Source: Eucommia ulmoides
Taxonomy: Eukaryota > Streptophyta > Magnoliopsida > Garryales > Eucommiaceae
Reading direction: 5' to 3'
Length of the DNA stretch: 64,000 bases
Assembly: GCA_016647705.1 (NCBI GenBank)
Contig: CM028329.1
Location: 55,259,231 to 55,323,230 of the forward strand
Of this stretch, positions 1-10,421 are shown in pieces (the stretch's first letter is position 1; each line of letters starts with the position of its first letter). Below the pieces are notes generated by a model. That model had not been told where the DNA came from. It did not search any database and saw only the letters and a program-made list of their open reading frames with translations. The position numbers and the translations under genes were made by a program.

Positions 1-449
1 CTCCATAGTAGATTGAGCCAAAATAGTCTGTTTCTTAGACTTCCAAGAAACAGCTCCACCAGCTATACAAGGTCGTTTACTCCTTCTAGGTTCAATATCT
101 AATTCCTTATTAGATTCATTAATCCTAATGATAGGTTCATTATTAGAAGTCGAGCCCCCACTATTCTTCAATTTGAAAGGAAATTTATATTCATAAAAAT
201 CAGCATCATTTGATTCAATGATAACTTTATCTTTCAAATCATAAAATCTATAAGCTTTACTATTTACCGCATAACCAATAAAAACACATTCATAAGCTCT
301 ATGGCAAGTTTTCTTCTTTTGGGGTCAGGAATTCGAACATATGCCAAACAACCCCAAGTTTTAAAATAAGACAAATTTGGTTTCTTATTTTTGAAAACTT
401 CATAAGGTGAAATTTTACTTTTCGATTTGGGAACTCTATTAAGTACATA

Positions 450-1334
450 TCAAACCGTTAATAAAATTTCACCCCACCAGTGAGAAGTTGCACCGGAGTT
501 AAGTAAAATAGCAACTACTGATTCAGCAAAAGTTTTATTTTTCCTTTCAGCCTTACCATTCATTTCAGGAGAATACGGTGCAGTTTTTTCATGAATAATC
601 CCATGAGATTTATAAAAATCAATAAAAATATCAGAATCATATTCTGTTCCTCTATCACTACGTAATCTCTTAATTTTCTTATTCCATTGATTTTCAATCT
701 CAATTACAAAATTCTTAAACATATCAAAAGCTTCACTTTTGTTTTTCATGAGATAAACATAAGTAAAATCAGAACAATCATCTATGAATGTAATAAAATA
801 CCGTTTACCATTCCTAGTCAAGACTCCATCAAATTCACAAATATCAGAATGTATCAAGTCAAGAGATTCCGATTCTCTAATTACTGATTTATGAGGGGTT
901 TTAGTAATTTTAGCTTGACTACAAAATTCACATTTTTCAAAATCATTCAAAGACAATTTAGGAATTAGTTCTAAGTTACTTAAGTTTTTAATAATGCGTT
1001 TGTTAACATGACAAAGTCTAGCATGCCAAATATTAAAAGAACACAACATGTAAGCAGAAGAAGAACTTTTATTAATTTCAACATTCAGTTTGAACATTCC
1101 ATCAGTTGCATATCCCTTCCCAACAAAAATATTATTTTTGGTTAGGGTGTACAAATCAACCCCAATAGTTTGAGTGAAACCCGCCTTGTTTAGAAGATAG
1201 CCCGAAACCAAATTCTTTCTCATCTCTGGAGTATGCAGAAAATCTTTAAGGATGACTGTCTTTCCAGAGGTAAACTTTAATTCCACTTCACCAGAACCAG
1301 CAACAATAGTGGAGTGGGAATCACCCAGCAACAC
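450..1334 (-). CDS. Copia GAG-pre-integrase and integrase region (fossil)
   Basis: The GAG-pre-integrase segment carries the HARLCHVN and CEFCSQAKI motifs (the HHCC zinc-binding type). The catalytic core follows, with DLIHSDICEFDG, the FITFIDDCSDFTYVYLMK block, RSDRGTEYDS and ENNG-like HEKTAPYSPEMNGKAERKN. These are hallmark blocks of Copia integrase, which inserts the cDNA copy into host DNA. The pol sequence continues toward position 1 into the integrase C-terminal region. Confidence 0.85.
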   Translation of the reverse strand: MLLGDSHSTIVAGSGEVELKFTSGKTVILKDFLHTPEMRKNLVSGYLLNKAGFTQTIGVDLYTLTKNNIFVGKGYATDGMFKLNVEINKSSSSAYMLCSFNIWHARLCHVNKRIIKNLSNLELIPKLSLNDFEKCEFCSQAKITKTPHKSVIRESESLDLIHSDICEFDGVLTRNGKRYFITFIDDCSDFTYVYLMKNKSEAFDMFKNFVIEIENQWNKKIKRLRSDRGTEYDSDIFIDFYKSHGIIHEKTAPYSPEMNGKAERKNKTFAESVVAILLNSGATSHWWGEILLTV

Positions 1335-1673
1335 TTTCTTGTCTTCACTTTCAGAAAAGATTTGAACATGGTACGATCATAGCAAACATGGCGTGAAGCA
1401 CCAGTGTCTACCCACCACCCTTCGGATCCACCACCTATATTGATTTCAGAAATCATAGCTATAAGTTGGTCCTCGGTAAGATTCGCCTGTGGAACAGGAC
1501 GACGTCTTTGCCGGCAGTTCCGAGCCAAATGGCCCCCCTTCCCACAATTATAACAAGTAAACTGTTCAGAATTATTTCTTGAAGGGAGTTTGTTTCTGTT
1601 CTGATTTTGATGCACATTTCTGTTCTGGTTATTGTGGTTGCGACTCTGATTTTGATTTTTCATATTTTTCCCT

Positions 1674-2357
1674 TTAGGTTTCAGAATAGCGTAAGATGAT
1701 TTTTTTGTGAGCGTTGTTAGAAACAACAAGCACTTCATTTTTCTGATCTTGTTTTCGGGCCTCCTCCTCAATCCGAAGATGAGTGATCAAACTTTCTAAA
1801 GAAAACTCTTTAGTTTTATGCCTTAGAGTATTCTTAAAATCTTTCCAAGATGGGGGTAATTTGTCAATTAAAACAGCAACTTGAAATTGTTCATCAAGGG
1901 ATATACCTTCAGCAATTATTTCGTGAGCGATTTTTTGAAGTTCATGAGACTGAACCTCCACTGATTTGTCGTCGGTCATTTGGTATTTCAGATACCGACT
2001 AACAGCATATTTTTTACTTCCAACCTCCTTAGTGTCATATTTCTTCGAAAGAGCATCCCAAACTTTCTTTGCAGTTTTGTTAGAGCAGTAATAATCATAC
2101 AGATCATCAGACATACCATTATGAATAAAATTCTTACAACGGAAATCATTTTCTTCCCAAGACTTAACTTCTTGAATCTGAGCGTCTGTAGGAACTTGAG
2201 GTAATTGTGGTTTTTCGGTTGTACAGACATATGCTACTTTTTCGATAGTAAGAAAAAATAGCATTTTCTGTCTCCACCTTTTAAAATGAAACCCTTCGAA
2301 ACGAAAGGGTTTATTGAGATCAACAGTTACTTGTTTAAAATCGTGATCAGCAGACAT
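1674..2357 (-). CDS. Copia gag polyprotein region (fossil)
   Basis: About 228 residues starting MSADHDFKQ. The segment containing FRFEGFHFKRWRQKM and the later blocks VWDALSKKYD and LPPSWKDFKNTLRHK are typical of the plant Copia gag (UBN2 domain) that forms the virus-like particle shell. The zinc knuckle and protease region follow on the same strand. It belongs to the element spanning 1-3226 and is not a host gene. Confidence 0.8.
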   Translation of the reverse strand: MSADHDFKQVTVDLNKPFRFEGFHFKRWRQKMLFFLTIEKVAYVCTTEKPQLPQVPTDAQIQEVKSWEENDFRCKNFIHNGMSDDLYDYYCSNKTAKKVWDALSKKYDTKEVGSKKYAVSRYLKYQMTDDKSVEVQSHELQKIAHEIIAEGISLDEQFQVAVLIDKLPPSWKDFKNTLRHKTKEFSLESLITHLRIEEEARKQDQKNEVLVVSNNAHKKIILRYSET

Positions 2358-2439
2358 CTTAGCAGATATTGAACGTCTTAAAATTGTTGTTGCAGAAAAT
2401 AAGTAAAGAATGAGTTTACCAAAATTTCTTGGGATGAGT

Positions 2440-3226
2440 CGCGGACTAGGTCGCTCTCTTTAAGACGTTTCACGGCTCTGCCCAAGAACGTGCAAGCAGT
2501 GTATCAGCCCCGTCGTCCCGAAAACCAAACACCCCCCCCACACTGTTTGCAAAACGAACAAATTGCTCGGAAACCAAAATCAAACTGAAAAAATAGTACC
2601 GGAACAGATCGGAACAATTCCGGAAGATGAAACCGAAAATGTTTCGGAACAGAAACAGAAACAGAAATAAAGCCGAAACAGAAACAGAAACAAAACCGGA
2701 ACAGAAACAGAAGCTGAAACAGAAACAGTAACGAAACAGAAGCTGAAACAGAAACAGAAACAGTCTGCTGTGTGTGTACAAAACTGAGAAAAAAAAACCT
2801 TTATTTATAGGAAAAAAAAAAAATTAGCCGTTAAAAAAAAATTAAAAACCGAATTTAATAAAACGTTTAATTTTTTTTTTTAAACGTTCATAAATCAAAA
2901 CGTTTTTTTAACAAATGAAAACGTTTTTTTTTTTTTTAATTATTTTAAACGGTTCAAATTTTTTTTATTAAACAGACAGTTTTTTTTTAATTAAACTGTT
3001 TTTTTTTTCTAAAAAATAAATAAGTGCCACCTCATCACACGCGCGACTCGACTCGACTCGACTAGGACAGACGGCGGCGGCGGCGGCGCGCGCGTGTGGT
3101 AAACCGATAGGGATGTAACTCCTCTCCCCTCCACAAAATGTGGGTATCCCTTGGGGCACACCCTAAGTGTCTCACATACCCCTAGATATCCACTTTATTT
3201 TCACCTCTCCCAACCAATGTGGGACA
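2440..3226 (-). repeat. Probable 5' LTR and leader of the left-edge Copia element
   Basis: On the minus strand the outer edge reads TGTCCCACATTGGTTGGGAG, a common start for plant Copia LTRs, giving a right boundary at 3226. The inner boundary is uncertain: I could not find a clear tRNA-Met primer site between the LTR and gag, so about 2440 is an estimate. The segment holds a purine-rich GAAACA minisatellite, an AT-rich stretch (about 2800-3020), and short CGACT and CGG repeats at 3049-3095. Confidence 0.5.
2636..2765. repeat. GAAACA-type minisatellite
   Basis: Imperfect tandem copies of GAAACA and GAAACAGAAGCTGAAACA. In the other strand they give a spurious Phe/Cys/Ser-rich open frame. It lies inside the probable Copia LTR. 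Confidence 0.7.
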
Positions 3227-3289
3227 AAAGAATTTGAGGAAAAAAACAATTTGACACATTTGGCACTTTCTATTCTAAAAATTAAATTA

Positions 3290-3665
3290 AAATTCATTTG
3301 TTTCAACAAGATAAATCATGCCTAAGAATAATAAATCGAATCTTTCTGAGTAATTCCGGCTTGTAGTTAGGAACACTTATTTATACAAATCTGAATTTAA
3401 AAGAAAAAACGAAACCCACATGAGTCCAAAATATGAAACACGCAATTCCTAACTCGGTTATCTATTTTCATTTATTTTAAATTAATATTTTATTTTCCTT
3501 ATATTTAAAACCCAAAACTTAAAACAAAATTCGTTTTCGTTAAGAAAGAAAAATAATTGAATTTAATAGTTACAAGAACAATTCTTGTGGTTCGATACCC
3601 TACTTGAACATCGTACTACATCAGTATCGCAATACTATTTTAAGGGTATTATTTTTTAGCGATCA
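3290..3665 (+). repeat. Remnant of the LTR family seen whole at 17546-18802
   Basis: The 3' part of this stretch aligns with the end of the solo LTR at 17546-18802. Shared blocks include GATAAATCATG, CTTGTAGTT, AATTCCTAAC, GAAAGAAAAATAATT, the GTTCGATACC-like block, ATCGCAATAC, and the end TATTATTTTTTAGCGATCA. It ends in CA at 3665. The left part is replaced by the Copia element, which appears to have inserted into it. Confidence 0.6.
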
Positions 3666-3719
3666 GGTAGTTGTTTGTCGGGGAGGGGAGGGAGAGGAAT
3701 ATGCATTAATAAAAAAAAT

Positions 3720-3869
3720 AAAGAGATTTTTATTTAATAGCCCTTATTTAAGAGTTCATCTAACAAAAAATCTTTTTAAACAGTTATATTGTAATTTAGC
3801 CATTTTGTGAAATATTGTTAATGGTTAATCTTTTGACTGTTGATCAATTTAATAAAGAGATATTTTTAC

Positions 3870-3911
<42 letters not shown>

Positions 3912-4340
3912 GTGAATTGAAAAAACCCTAATCTCATCATCCTTCTTAGCCGATTAGCATCTCTCTCTCTCACAGCTCTTCAGAGCCGTTCTAGCCCCTA
4001 TATCGTCACCGTCTGCCCATCGCTGTCGTCCAAATCGTCGTCTGCTCTCACAATCGTTTAAATCGCTTCGCCGCTGTCTACCCTCACTGTCGTTAGATCG
4101 TCGCCATTCAGATCGATCGTTCGAGCATTGCTTCGCCGCTGTTCGCCATTCTCCGGATGTAAAATCCCATATTTGGATTTTCTAGATTTGATTTTTTTCA
4201 GATCTGGGAATCCAGATCTGAAAACTTTCCACACATTCATACATACACTGGGAACAAAGCTTGGACACCGGCGACAAAGTGTCAAGGACTGGATGATGGC
4301 AAAAGTGAAAACAAGGATGGGAATGATAAGGTGGGGTTAT
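3720..4340 (+). mobile_element. Mutator-like terminal arm, left of sHSP copy 1
   Basis: The first 90 or so bases (AAGAGATTTTTATTTAATAG onward) match, in inverted orientation, the end of the element at 8561. Further in, TCTAGATTTGA and CAGATCTGGGA near 4180-4215 match inverted sequence at about 7690-7720. The arm also holds a (TA)n tract (about 3874-3908) and CGTCGCC-rich sequence that looks like a plant 5' leader. The right end is not certain; AT-rich sequence near 4900-4980 could be a decayed opposite terminus. I see no transposase. Confidence 0.5.
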
Positions 4341-5041
4341 TAATTACACTTTTCTCCTTTTTTTTAGTTGAAGTTTTAATTTTTATTTTATTTTACATTT
4401 GCCCCTCATTTTTTTAGTTTTAATATTTTAATTTTATTTTACATTTCTCTTCTAAACATTCATAACTATTTAAATAGTAGTGTGAATGTTCATGTAATTT
4501 TTTTTTGTTAATTTTTGTAGATTTTTTATTTATTCACTAATGTGTTTTGATCGTTTTAAGTGAATGTTTAGATTTGTCGTTGTTGAATTTTCAAATTAGT
4601 GAACGTTCATGTGAATTTTTGTTGATTTCTTTGTGGTGTTTTTTGTGTTATTTACCGATGCATTTTGATTGTTATGAAATATTGAATGAAATTTGAACGA
4701 ACTAATTTTATTTTATTTTTTCTGAGAATATTAAGTAAACATTGACACAGATCGTGTAAACTGTTGTTGAGTGAATTTTGAATAAACTGAAATATTTGAT
4801 CTTAAATATTGAGTGAATATTCACACAAAACTTACAAATGGCATTGTTCATAAATAAAAATAAACGAGGGCATTTGTTGGGATTTTTTTTATAGTTTATT
4901 TGAGAACTATAAATTTAATTATTTGAATCAAATGTCTGTTTTATAATTTAACTATCTTTGAAGAGTTAAATAATTAATTTCTCAAAAATAAATTAATGAT
5001 TAAATTAAATATATATATTTTTTTAATGGAACGTTTGGTTA
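4341..5041. other. AT-rich stretch, no gene seen
   Basis: Low-complexity A/T-rich sequence between the Mutator-like arm and the start of the sHSP duplication. No convincing coding frame or RNA gene. It may include the decayed right end of the left-arm element. Confidence 0.5.
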
Positions 5042-5237
5042 GTTGAAAAAAAGGATAAATATACACACTCCCAAATAATTTTCTTTTCCTGGCAAAAGAA
5101 AACGCAATTTACAATTTTGTCCATTTCTTTGGTGTAAAAGTTGGAGAATTTTCAATATCAAAAGTTTCCATCAAATTAAACGACTAAAACAGTTGGTCTA
5201 GAAGCAAGTCGAATTTTCTGAAGGGAACGTGAAGCTG

Positions 5238-5288
5238 CTAGAAAATTCGGTATGGAAGTGCTGGAAGCGTCTTCTCGAACTATAAATA
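5238..5288 (+). promoter_or_regulatory. Heat-shock promoter of sHSP copy 1: two HSE cores and a TATA box
   Basis: GAAaaTTC at 5241-5248 and TTCtcGAA at 5272-5279 are inverted nGAAn pairs, the binding unit of heat shock transcription factors. TATAAATA follows at 5281-5288, about 130 bases upstream of the ATG at 5421. The same arrangement stands upstream of copy 2. This is the usual compact plant class I sHSP promoter and implies heat-inducible transcription. Confidence 0.8.
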
Positions 5289-5420
5289 CCAAATCAAGCC
5301 CCGCCAATTTTCCGCAAGAGCATCCAAATTAGCACTGATCAGATCGGAAACCATCTAAGCGATTCAAGCGGTTTTCATCAGGCAATCAAATTTCTAAGCC
5401 CTAGCACAATCGAAGCCAAG

Positions 5421-5883
5421 ATGTCGATAATCCCAAGCTTCTTTGGTGGTCGCCGGAGCAACGTATTCGATCCATTCTCTCTTGATGTTTGGGATCCTTT
5501 CCGTGACTTCCAATTTCCTTCCGTTTCTTCAAGCGATACTTCCGCGCTGGTGAACGCTCGCGTCGACTGGAAAGAGACGCCGGAGGCTCACGTCTTCAAG
5601 GCCGATCTTCCCGGAATTAAGAAGGAAGAGGTAAAGGTTGAGGTTGAAGACGACAGAGTTCTGCTAATTAGAGGCGAGAGGAATGTGGAGAAGGAAGAGA
5701 AGAATGATACCTGGCAACCGGGTGGAGCGCAGCAGCGGAATGTTCTCGAGGAGGTTCAGGCTGCCGGAGAATGCGAAGATGGATCAGGTGAAGGCCTCCA
5801 TGGAAAACGGAGTGCTAACAGTCACGATCCCCAAGGAGGAAGCGAAGAAGCCTGATGTCAAATCCATTCAGATCTCTGGTTAG
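5421..5883 (+). pseudogene. Class I small heat shock protein gene, copy 1, frameshifted
   Basis: It matches the intact copy at 40777 almost base for base: N-terminal arm [13 protein letters not shown] and [11 protein letters not shown], then the start of the alpha-crystallin domain with the canonical [16 protein letters not shown] block. One extra A at about 5716-5717 (TGGCAACCGG here, TGGCACCGG in copy 2) shifts the frame at about codon 99. The frame then reads to a stop at 5855, giving 144 residues without the GVLTVTIPK strand or the C-terminal I-x-I motif. The normal ending, including GVLTVTIPK and IQISG, is still present in another frame up to 5883. The promoter is intact, so it may be transcribed. 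A sequencing or assembly error in the base run is the main alternative. Confidence 0.85.
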
Positions 5884-6230
5884 AAACTAAACTTTTGATG
5901 ATTTCGTAGTAGAAGCATGAAGAATTTGTTTGAATGTGATTGCAGTTTGTGTGTTTGATCTATTAATTGTGATGTAATTGTGTTCCTGTCTCAAGTATGC
6001 GATGTAATGAGATCTTGTACTGAACTTTGATGCGTGAATAATAGTCTTTGGTGGCTTTGTTGCATATTTTGTCCCCTCCATTTGTTCTTGTGTTCTTGAG
6101 CTTTTACACATAAGAAATCAAGCTACGTATACAATACACGTCGCATAAATCAGCTTGTGTCCACCTTCCTGATCTAGATTGTCTTATCGAATTTAACACT
6201 ATCTACTCTAGTGTAGAATATCAATTAATT

Positions 6231-8561
6231 TTAGGGAATTTTATTATTTAGTTTTTTGTAGAATAGCTATTTAGGATATTTGGGTATCACTTTTTAGAAC
6301 GTACAAGTTGTTTAGAAAAAAATTCTTGCATTTTGATCACTTTGTTCAGTAATATTTATGAATCTGTTATTTTGTCCTATGCAATAAGACAAAAATTAGG
6401 TAATAGTGTATTAACATTAATGTAAACTATTCAGACACTATATTACAAAAATCACATTTTGAATTTATGTTAACGTTATTAAATCTATTTTTTTTTATGT
6501 CTATTCATCTTTTACAATTTATCTATTTGTGTGTGTTACGTTAATGTTAACTCAATTTGACCACATGATGTATTTTTGTTTTTTACTTGAATATTTAGTT
6601 TATTTTGTGTGTGTTTATGTTAACGCATCTAATTCATTTGTTTTGTGTGTGTTATCTATATACAAAACTACGATTTGAATTTCATATTAACGTTAACGCA
6701 ATTTTTTTATTTTATTTTTTGTCTATTCCACATTACCATATTTTTTTTCGTCTATTTTGTGTATTAAAGTTAGCACATTTTTAACCATCGGATTGTAATT
6801 TTATCGTTAATGTATTTTGGTTTTTTTACTTGAATATTTAACGTATTTTGCTTGAATTTTTATATTAACGCTATGCTTCATACTGTTGTCTTGTGCGTGT
6901 TAACGTTAGCTACCATATGTGATATTTTGTTCTTTTGACGTGATATGTGTTTGGGTTGGATTTGCGTTAACGCTAATGTATATATTTTTTGTTTCCTTCT
7001 GTGTTAAAACGTTAACTTACTGCTTGTGATATTTGTCTTGTTTTTAGCTGGGTGTGTTAACGTTAATCAATATTTTTTGGATTTCTCTGTGTTAAATGTC
7101 AAAGTCTTCTGGTTTGCGTTAAAATTAACACACATTTTTCTAGAGGCTCCTATGTTAACGTTAACTCATTCACATTGTCTGAAACCACAAAATGTGAGAG
7201 ATCAAAAAGAAAAATACTGACGTTAACATTAAAAATGCACATTTTTTGGGTCTCTTTTGTGTTAACGTTAACACATTCATGTTATCTAGAAAAAATATGT
7301 GTGTGAAAATCACACAAATACTAACGTTAACGTAAAAAATAAAACACCTCATCCACTTTTATATACATTTTTCTTGGGTCTTATGTTTTAATATTAACGC
7401 ATTTATATTGTCTGAAAAACCCATATGTGATAAATGAAAAACAAAATACTGACGTTTATGTTAAAAATACACATTTTTGGGTGTCGTATGTGTTAACGTT
7501 AACACGTCAAGTATTGTCCAGAAAATATATGTGCAAAAATGAAAATTGGTGTGCATTAACGTAAATTTGGCTGGTGGTCGACAATGGTTGTCAGATCTTG
7601 CTAGTAATGGCTGACAGTTTCTCGAATCGAAAATGAACATCATCACCGTCGAATCGAACATTAACACCATAAAAAATACCATGTTCACTCAAAAAATAAA
7701 TCCCAGATCTGAGTTTCTAGATTTGAAAAAAGGAACAAAAAATCGAAAAAACACCCAAAACACCCAAATTAGGATTTTCAACACCAATTCAAACACCCAA
7801 AATAAGAACAAAAAATCGAAAAAAAATGAAAACCCAGATCTCTACCTTGAACAAGGAGGATAGAAGTCAGACCATGAACAAGAAAAAGATACAAAGAGAA
7901 ATGATGAGAGGAAAAAACACGATTTACCCGACTTCCGTCGCTGAAAATCATGGGTAGGGTTTAGAGAGAGAGAAGGGGAGTAAACCCCAAAAACCACATC
8001 ACCGTTATCGTTCAACCATCGTCGTCCATAGTCGTGGCGATTAGGGTTTCGATGAATCAGATCTGTTCAACTATCGTCGATTCAACGCCGTCAAGCCATC
8101 ATCGTTCAACCGTCGTCGTCCAGTTGCCGTCCATAGTCGTGGCGATTAGGATTTCGGCGACGAGTGATTAGGGTTTCGGCGACTCAGATTTGTTCAATTG
8201 TCATCAATTCAACGCCGTCAAGTCGTCATCTTTCAACCGTCGATTCAATGCCATAAAGCTTGAGTGAGTTTGGACGGCGAACAAATAAGAGAGAGATGTT
8301 ATGGTTTAGAGTGAAAGAGAAGATAAGAGTGAATGCTGGTTTGGTCCAAAGAGTGAGAGAGAGACGATAGAGTGAGTGAACATTAAGCAGAGGAGGTTAA
8401 TGTATTATGTTTGTTCAGGACTACATGTGTCTTTTTACGTCCTATTTTATCTGTCAAATGGCTAAAAACTCAATTGAGGTTTGAATATTAACTGAGGTTT
8501 TTTAAAAGATCTTTTTTCTATACAATCTTTTAAATGGGGACTAAATAATAAAAATCTCTTA
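6231..8561. mobile_element. Mutator-like non-autonomous element downstream of sHSP copy 1
   Basis: The left end near 6231 (GGGAATTTTATTATTTAG) and the inverted right end near 8561 (read inward as AAGAGATTTTTATTATTTAG) form imperfect terminal inverted repeats. The interior is a GTTAAC-rich degenerate repeat (6440-7560) followed by a CGTCG-rich, GAGAGA-containing arm (7930-8400) resembling a plant 5' leader. The equivalent place in duplication unit 2 lacks this 2.3 kb, which supports an insertion. I find no transposase and no clean target duplication, so it is old or the termini are slightly misplaced. Confidence 0.5.
6440..7560. repeat. Degenerate tandem array built around GTTAACGTTAAC
   Basis: The near-palindrome GTTAACGTTAAC and decayed versions recur about 15-20 times. 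In the best-preserved part, units with TGTGTTAACGTTAACACATT start near 7150, 7257, 7384 and 7488, a period of roughly 105-125 bases. Alternating blocks read toward and away from each other. Short open frames across it are chance. Confidence 0.65.
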
Positions 8562-8843
8562 TGATAAATAATGTTTTATAATTAAGAAAATAATATAATG
8601 TCTTCTGACCAAAAAAGTGTGGCGTAGAATATGATTTAAAATTAATTATTCTTATCATAAAAAATATCTTCTAATTAAGATTATGTTAAGAAAATAATTT
8701 AAATAAAAATATTTTATTATTAGTTAGCTATTTAAATTACATCCTATTATATATAAATTTAAGCGCTTTAATAAAAAAGTTTATCCAATATTACATATTA
8801 ATATTTAGATTTTTATCCTACATGACGAGGTACTATACATAAT
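8562..8843. repeat. Continuation of duplication unit 1
   Basis: AT-rich sequence with blocks TTATAATT, AAAGTGTGGCG, AAAATTAATTA, TCTTCTAATTAAGATT and AATTTAAATAAAA that match 42055-42071 plus 52803-52990 in order. This links the flank of sHSP copy 1 to the flank of copy 2 across later insertions. No gene is visible. Confidence 0.65.
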
Positions 8844-9373
8844 TGTTGTTACAAAAAAATCTCTGGCATGTGTAACAGTTCTACATGTGCCAGAGATATC
8901 TGCAACTTGCATCTTTAACCTGATAACCTGCGAAACCGATTAGTTATAAGGGGGCACCAGTGTGATGTTAACCAAAGAACCTCCAACGTGAGAATAAGTC
9001 AGTTTTCTTTAGGATATCAGGCAAAAGACTGCATTATAAAAGGTAATGTGATACCTTTTTTTTTATAGACTTAGTAGATCACGACCATTGGGTATAGGTG
9101 ACCTAATATTTAATGAGTTGGTTCTCTCCCCATTATGTTGCTATTCAATAGGGAGTTACAATATTTTTTACTCCCAATTATGTGGTTATTTAATGGGGAG
9201 TTACACCCTTTCGGCTCCTCCACTAAAAGCAGGAATCACGTTCTTTGGCCTTCAACTTGATGGATTCGTACATGGAACACCGGTTTGGACCAATAACCAA
9301 GACCCGGCTCCTTTTGAGCTTTGAGCTTATCGTGATGGGCTTTTTTTGAGAAGCGAAAATTTCTCCCGCATCA
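8844..9373 (-). repeat. 3' LTR of the LARD-like element
   Basis: On the minus strand it begins TGATGCGGGAGAAATT and ends in CA, and it aligns along its length with 12229-12754. Many scattered differences between the two indicate an old insertion. Confidence 0.85.
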
Positions 9374-9599
9374 TTTACCCCCTTGACTTGAGTGTTGATT
9401 CTAAGAAGGAAGAAGAAAGATCACATTCTCTTCTTACACTTAGTTATTGTCAGTTCTAAATGTTTCTTGAGTGAGCTGGTCTGCGAGTAAGCTGATGAGC
9501 TGATCTGAGAGTGAACTGATAAGCTGATCTGCGAGTGAGCTAATGAGCTCTACTCCTTTTGATATTACACTTCATACTTGGTGATTTTTATCACTGCAA

Positions 9600-9985
9600 G
9601 TGTTTCATTATCGGGGAGAAATCCTCAAACCCGTCTTCCACCACCGGGGAGTGATCCTCATACCAGGAAAATTTGTAAAGGAACCGTCTTTTGTCGCAGA
9701 GAGTGATCCTCATACTTAGGGAATTTCTAAACGAACTATTTTTTGTAGCTTGGGAGTGATCCTCATACCCAGAAAATTTGTTAACGAATGCCAAGGAGTT
9801 ACCCTCATACCCGGAGAGTGTGTAAATGTCTGCCAGGGAGTTACCCTCACACTCGGGAAATTTGTAAACGTCCGCAGGGGAGTTACCCTTATACCAAGGG
9901 AATTTGTAAGCGGGGAGGTATCCTCATACCCGCCTTTTTCCACCGGGGAGTTACCCTCATATCTGGGGAATTTGTATAATCTTCT
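9600..9985. repeat. Tandem array with GGGAGT(T/G)A(C/T)CCTCATACC core
   Basis: About nine imperfect units of roughly 40-60 bases, each with a GGGAGTNANCCTCATACC core followed by a GGAATTTGTAAACG-like block. On the minus strand this yields a repetitive peptide with GMRVTP-type repeats. A degraded unit recurs near 10120-10180. It is internal to the LARD-like element. Confidence 0.8.
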
Positions 9986-10421
9986 CTTCCTCTTTACCTT
10001 TTGCTTGCTGAGCAAGTTATGAATGCGAAATCGGCTTGAATGCACTTTAAGTATTAAATCAACAAAATCTAATATTCTACAATTCTCAGGGGCTTTAGTG
10101 TATTTAACCCTCAAATTATTGGGGACGCATCCTTAGACCCGACTTCTTCCGCCATGGAGTTACCCTCATACCCGGGAAATTGTATTTAACTTTTCAAGAC
10201 GTTAACGATAATTTATAAGTTTATGTTAAAAAATAAACTGCAAGATAGGGACTCTAAATATAATTGCTACCTCATGTTTTAATGTATTTAGTCCTAAGTC
10301 AAATAAGTTTATTTTCAAAATAAACTTTAATGGGTAAAAGTGATAATATAATTATTATCTTAGGGGCTTTAATGTATTTAGTCCTAAGTCAAATAAGTTT
10401 ATTTTTAAAAGTAAACTTTTA

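Larger units (their letters stand above)
1..3226 (-). mobile_element. Ty1/Copia LTR retrotransposon, 5' part, minus strand, running off the left edge
   Basis: Read on the minus strand, the order is LTR/leader (about 2.44-3.23 kb), gag (about 1.7-2.36 kb), a CCHC zinc knuckle followed by the protease region (about 1.3-1.7 kb), then GAG-pre-integrase and integrase core (about 0.45-1.33 kb). Pol continues past position 1. Integrase directly after protease and before reverse transcriptase is the Copia order. The gag resembles the UBN2/Copia gag family, and the knuckle reads CYNCGKGGHLARNC. The element is a fossil with a few breaks in its coding region. The second LTR lies outside the window, so age cannot be read from LTR divergence. 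Confidence 0.88.
5042..6190 (+). repeat. Segmental duplication unit 1 (sHSP copy 1 with promoter and 3' flank)
   Basis: Closely similar to 40431-41530 in the same orientation. Homology starts near the block CCCAAATAATTTT upstream, runs through promoter, coding region and 3' UTR, and fades near CTTGTGTCCACCTTCCT. It resumes at about 8570-8840, after the insertion at 6231-8561, and matches sequence flanking the Mutator-like element downstream of copy 2. Confidence 0.85.

Noticed and set aside
2470-2781. Minus-strand open frame rich in Phe, Cys and Ser
   Set aside because: It is the translation of a GAAACA minisatellite inside an LTR, with no domain character.
3720-8561. Pack-MULE that captured and moved the sHSP gene
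   Set aside because: Attractive because inverted arms flank the gene, but sequence outside the right arm is homologous to the copy 2 locus, a second terminus lies near 6231, and no target duplication joins 3720 with 8561. Two insertions around a duplicated host segment explain more.
9600-9985. CRISPR-like array of spaced repeats
   Set aside because: Units are imperfect and of uneven length with no unique spacers, and lie within a plant LTR element. It is a tandem repeat.
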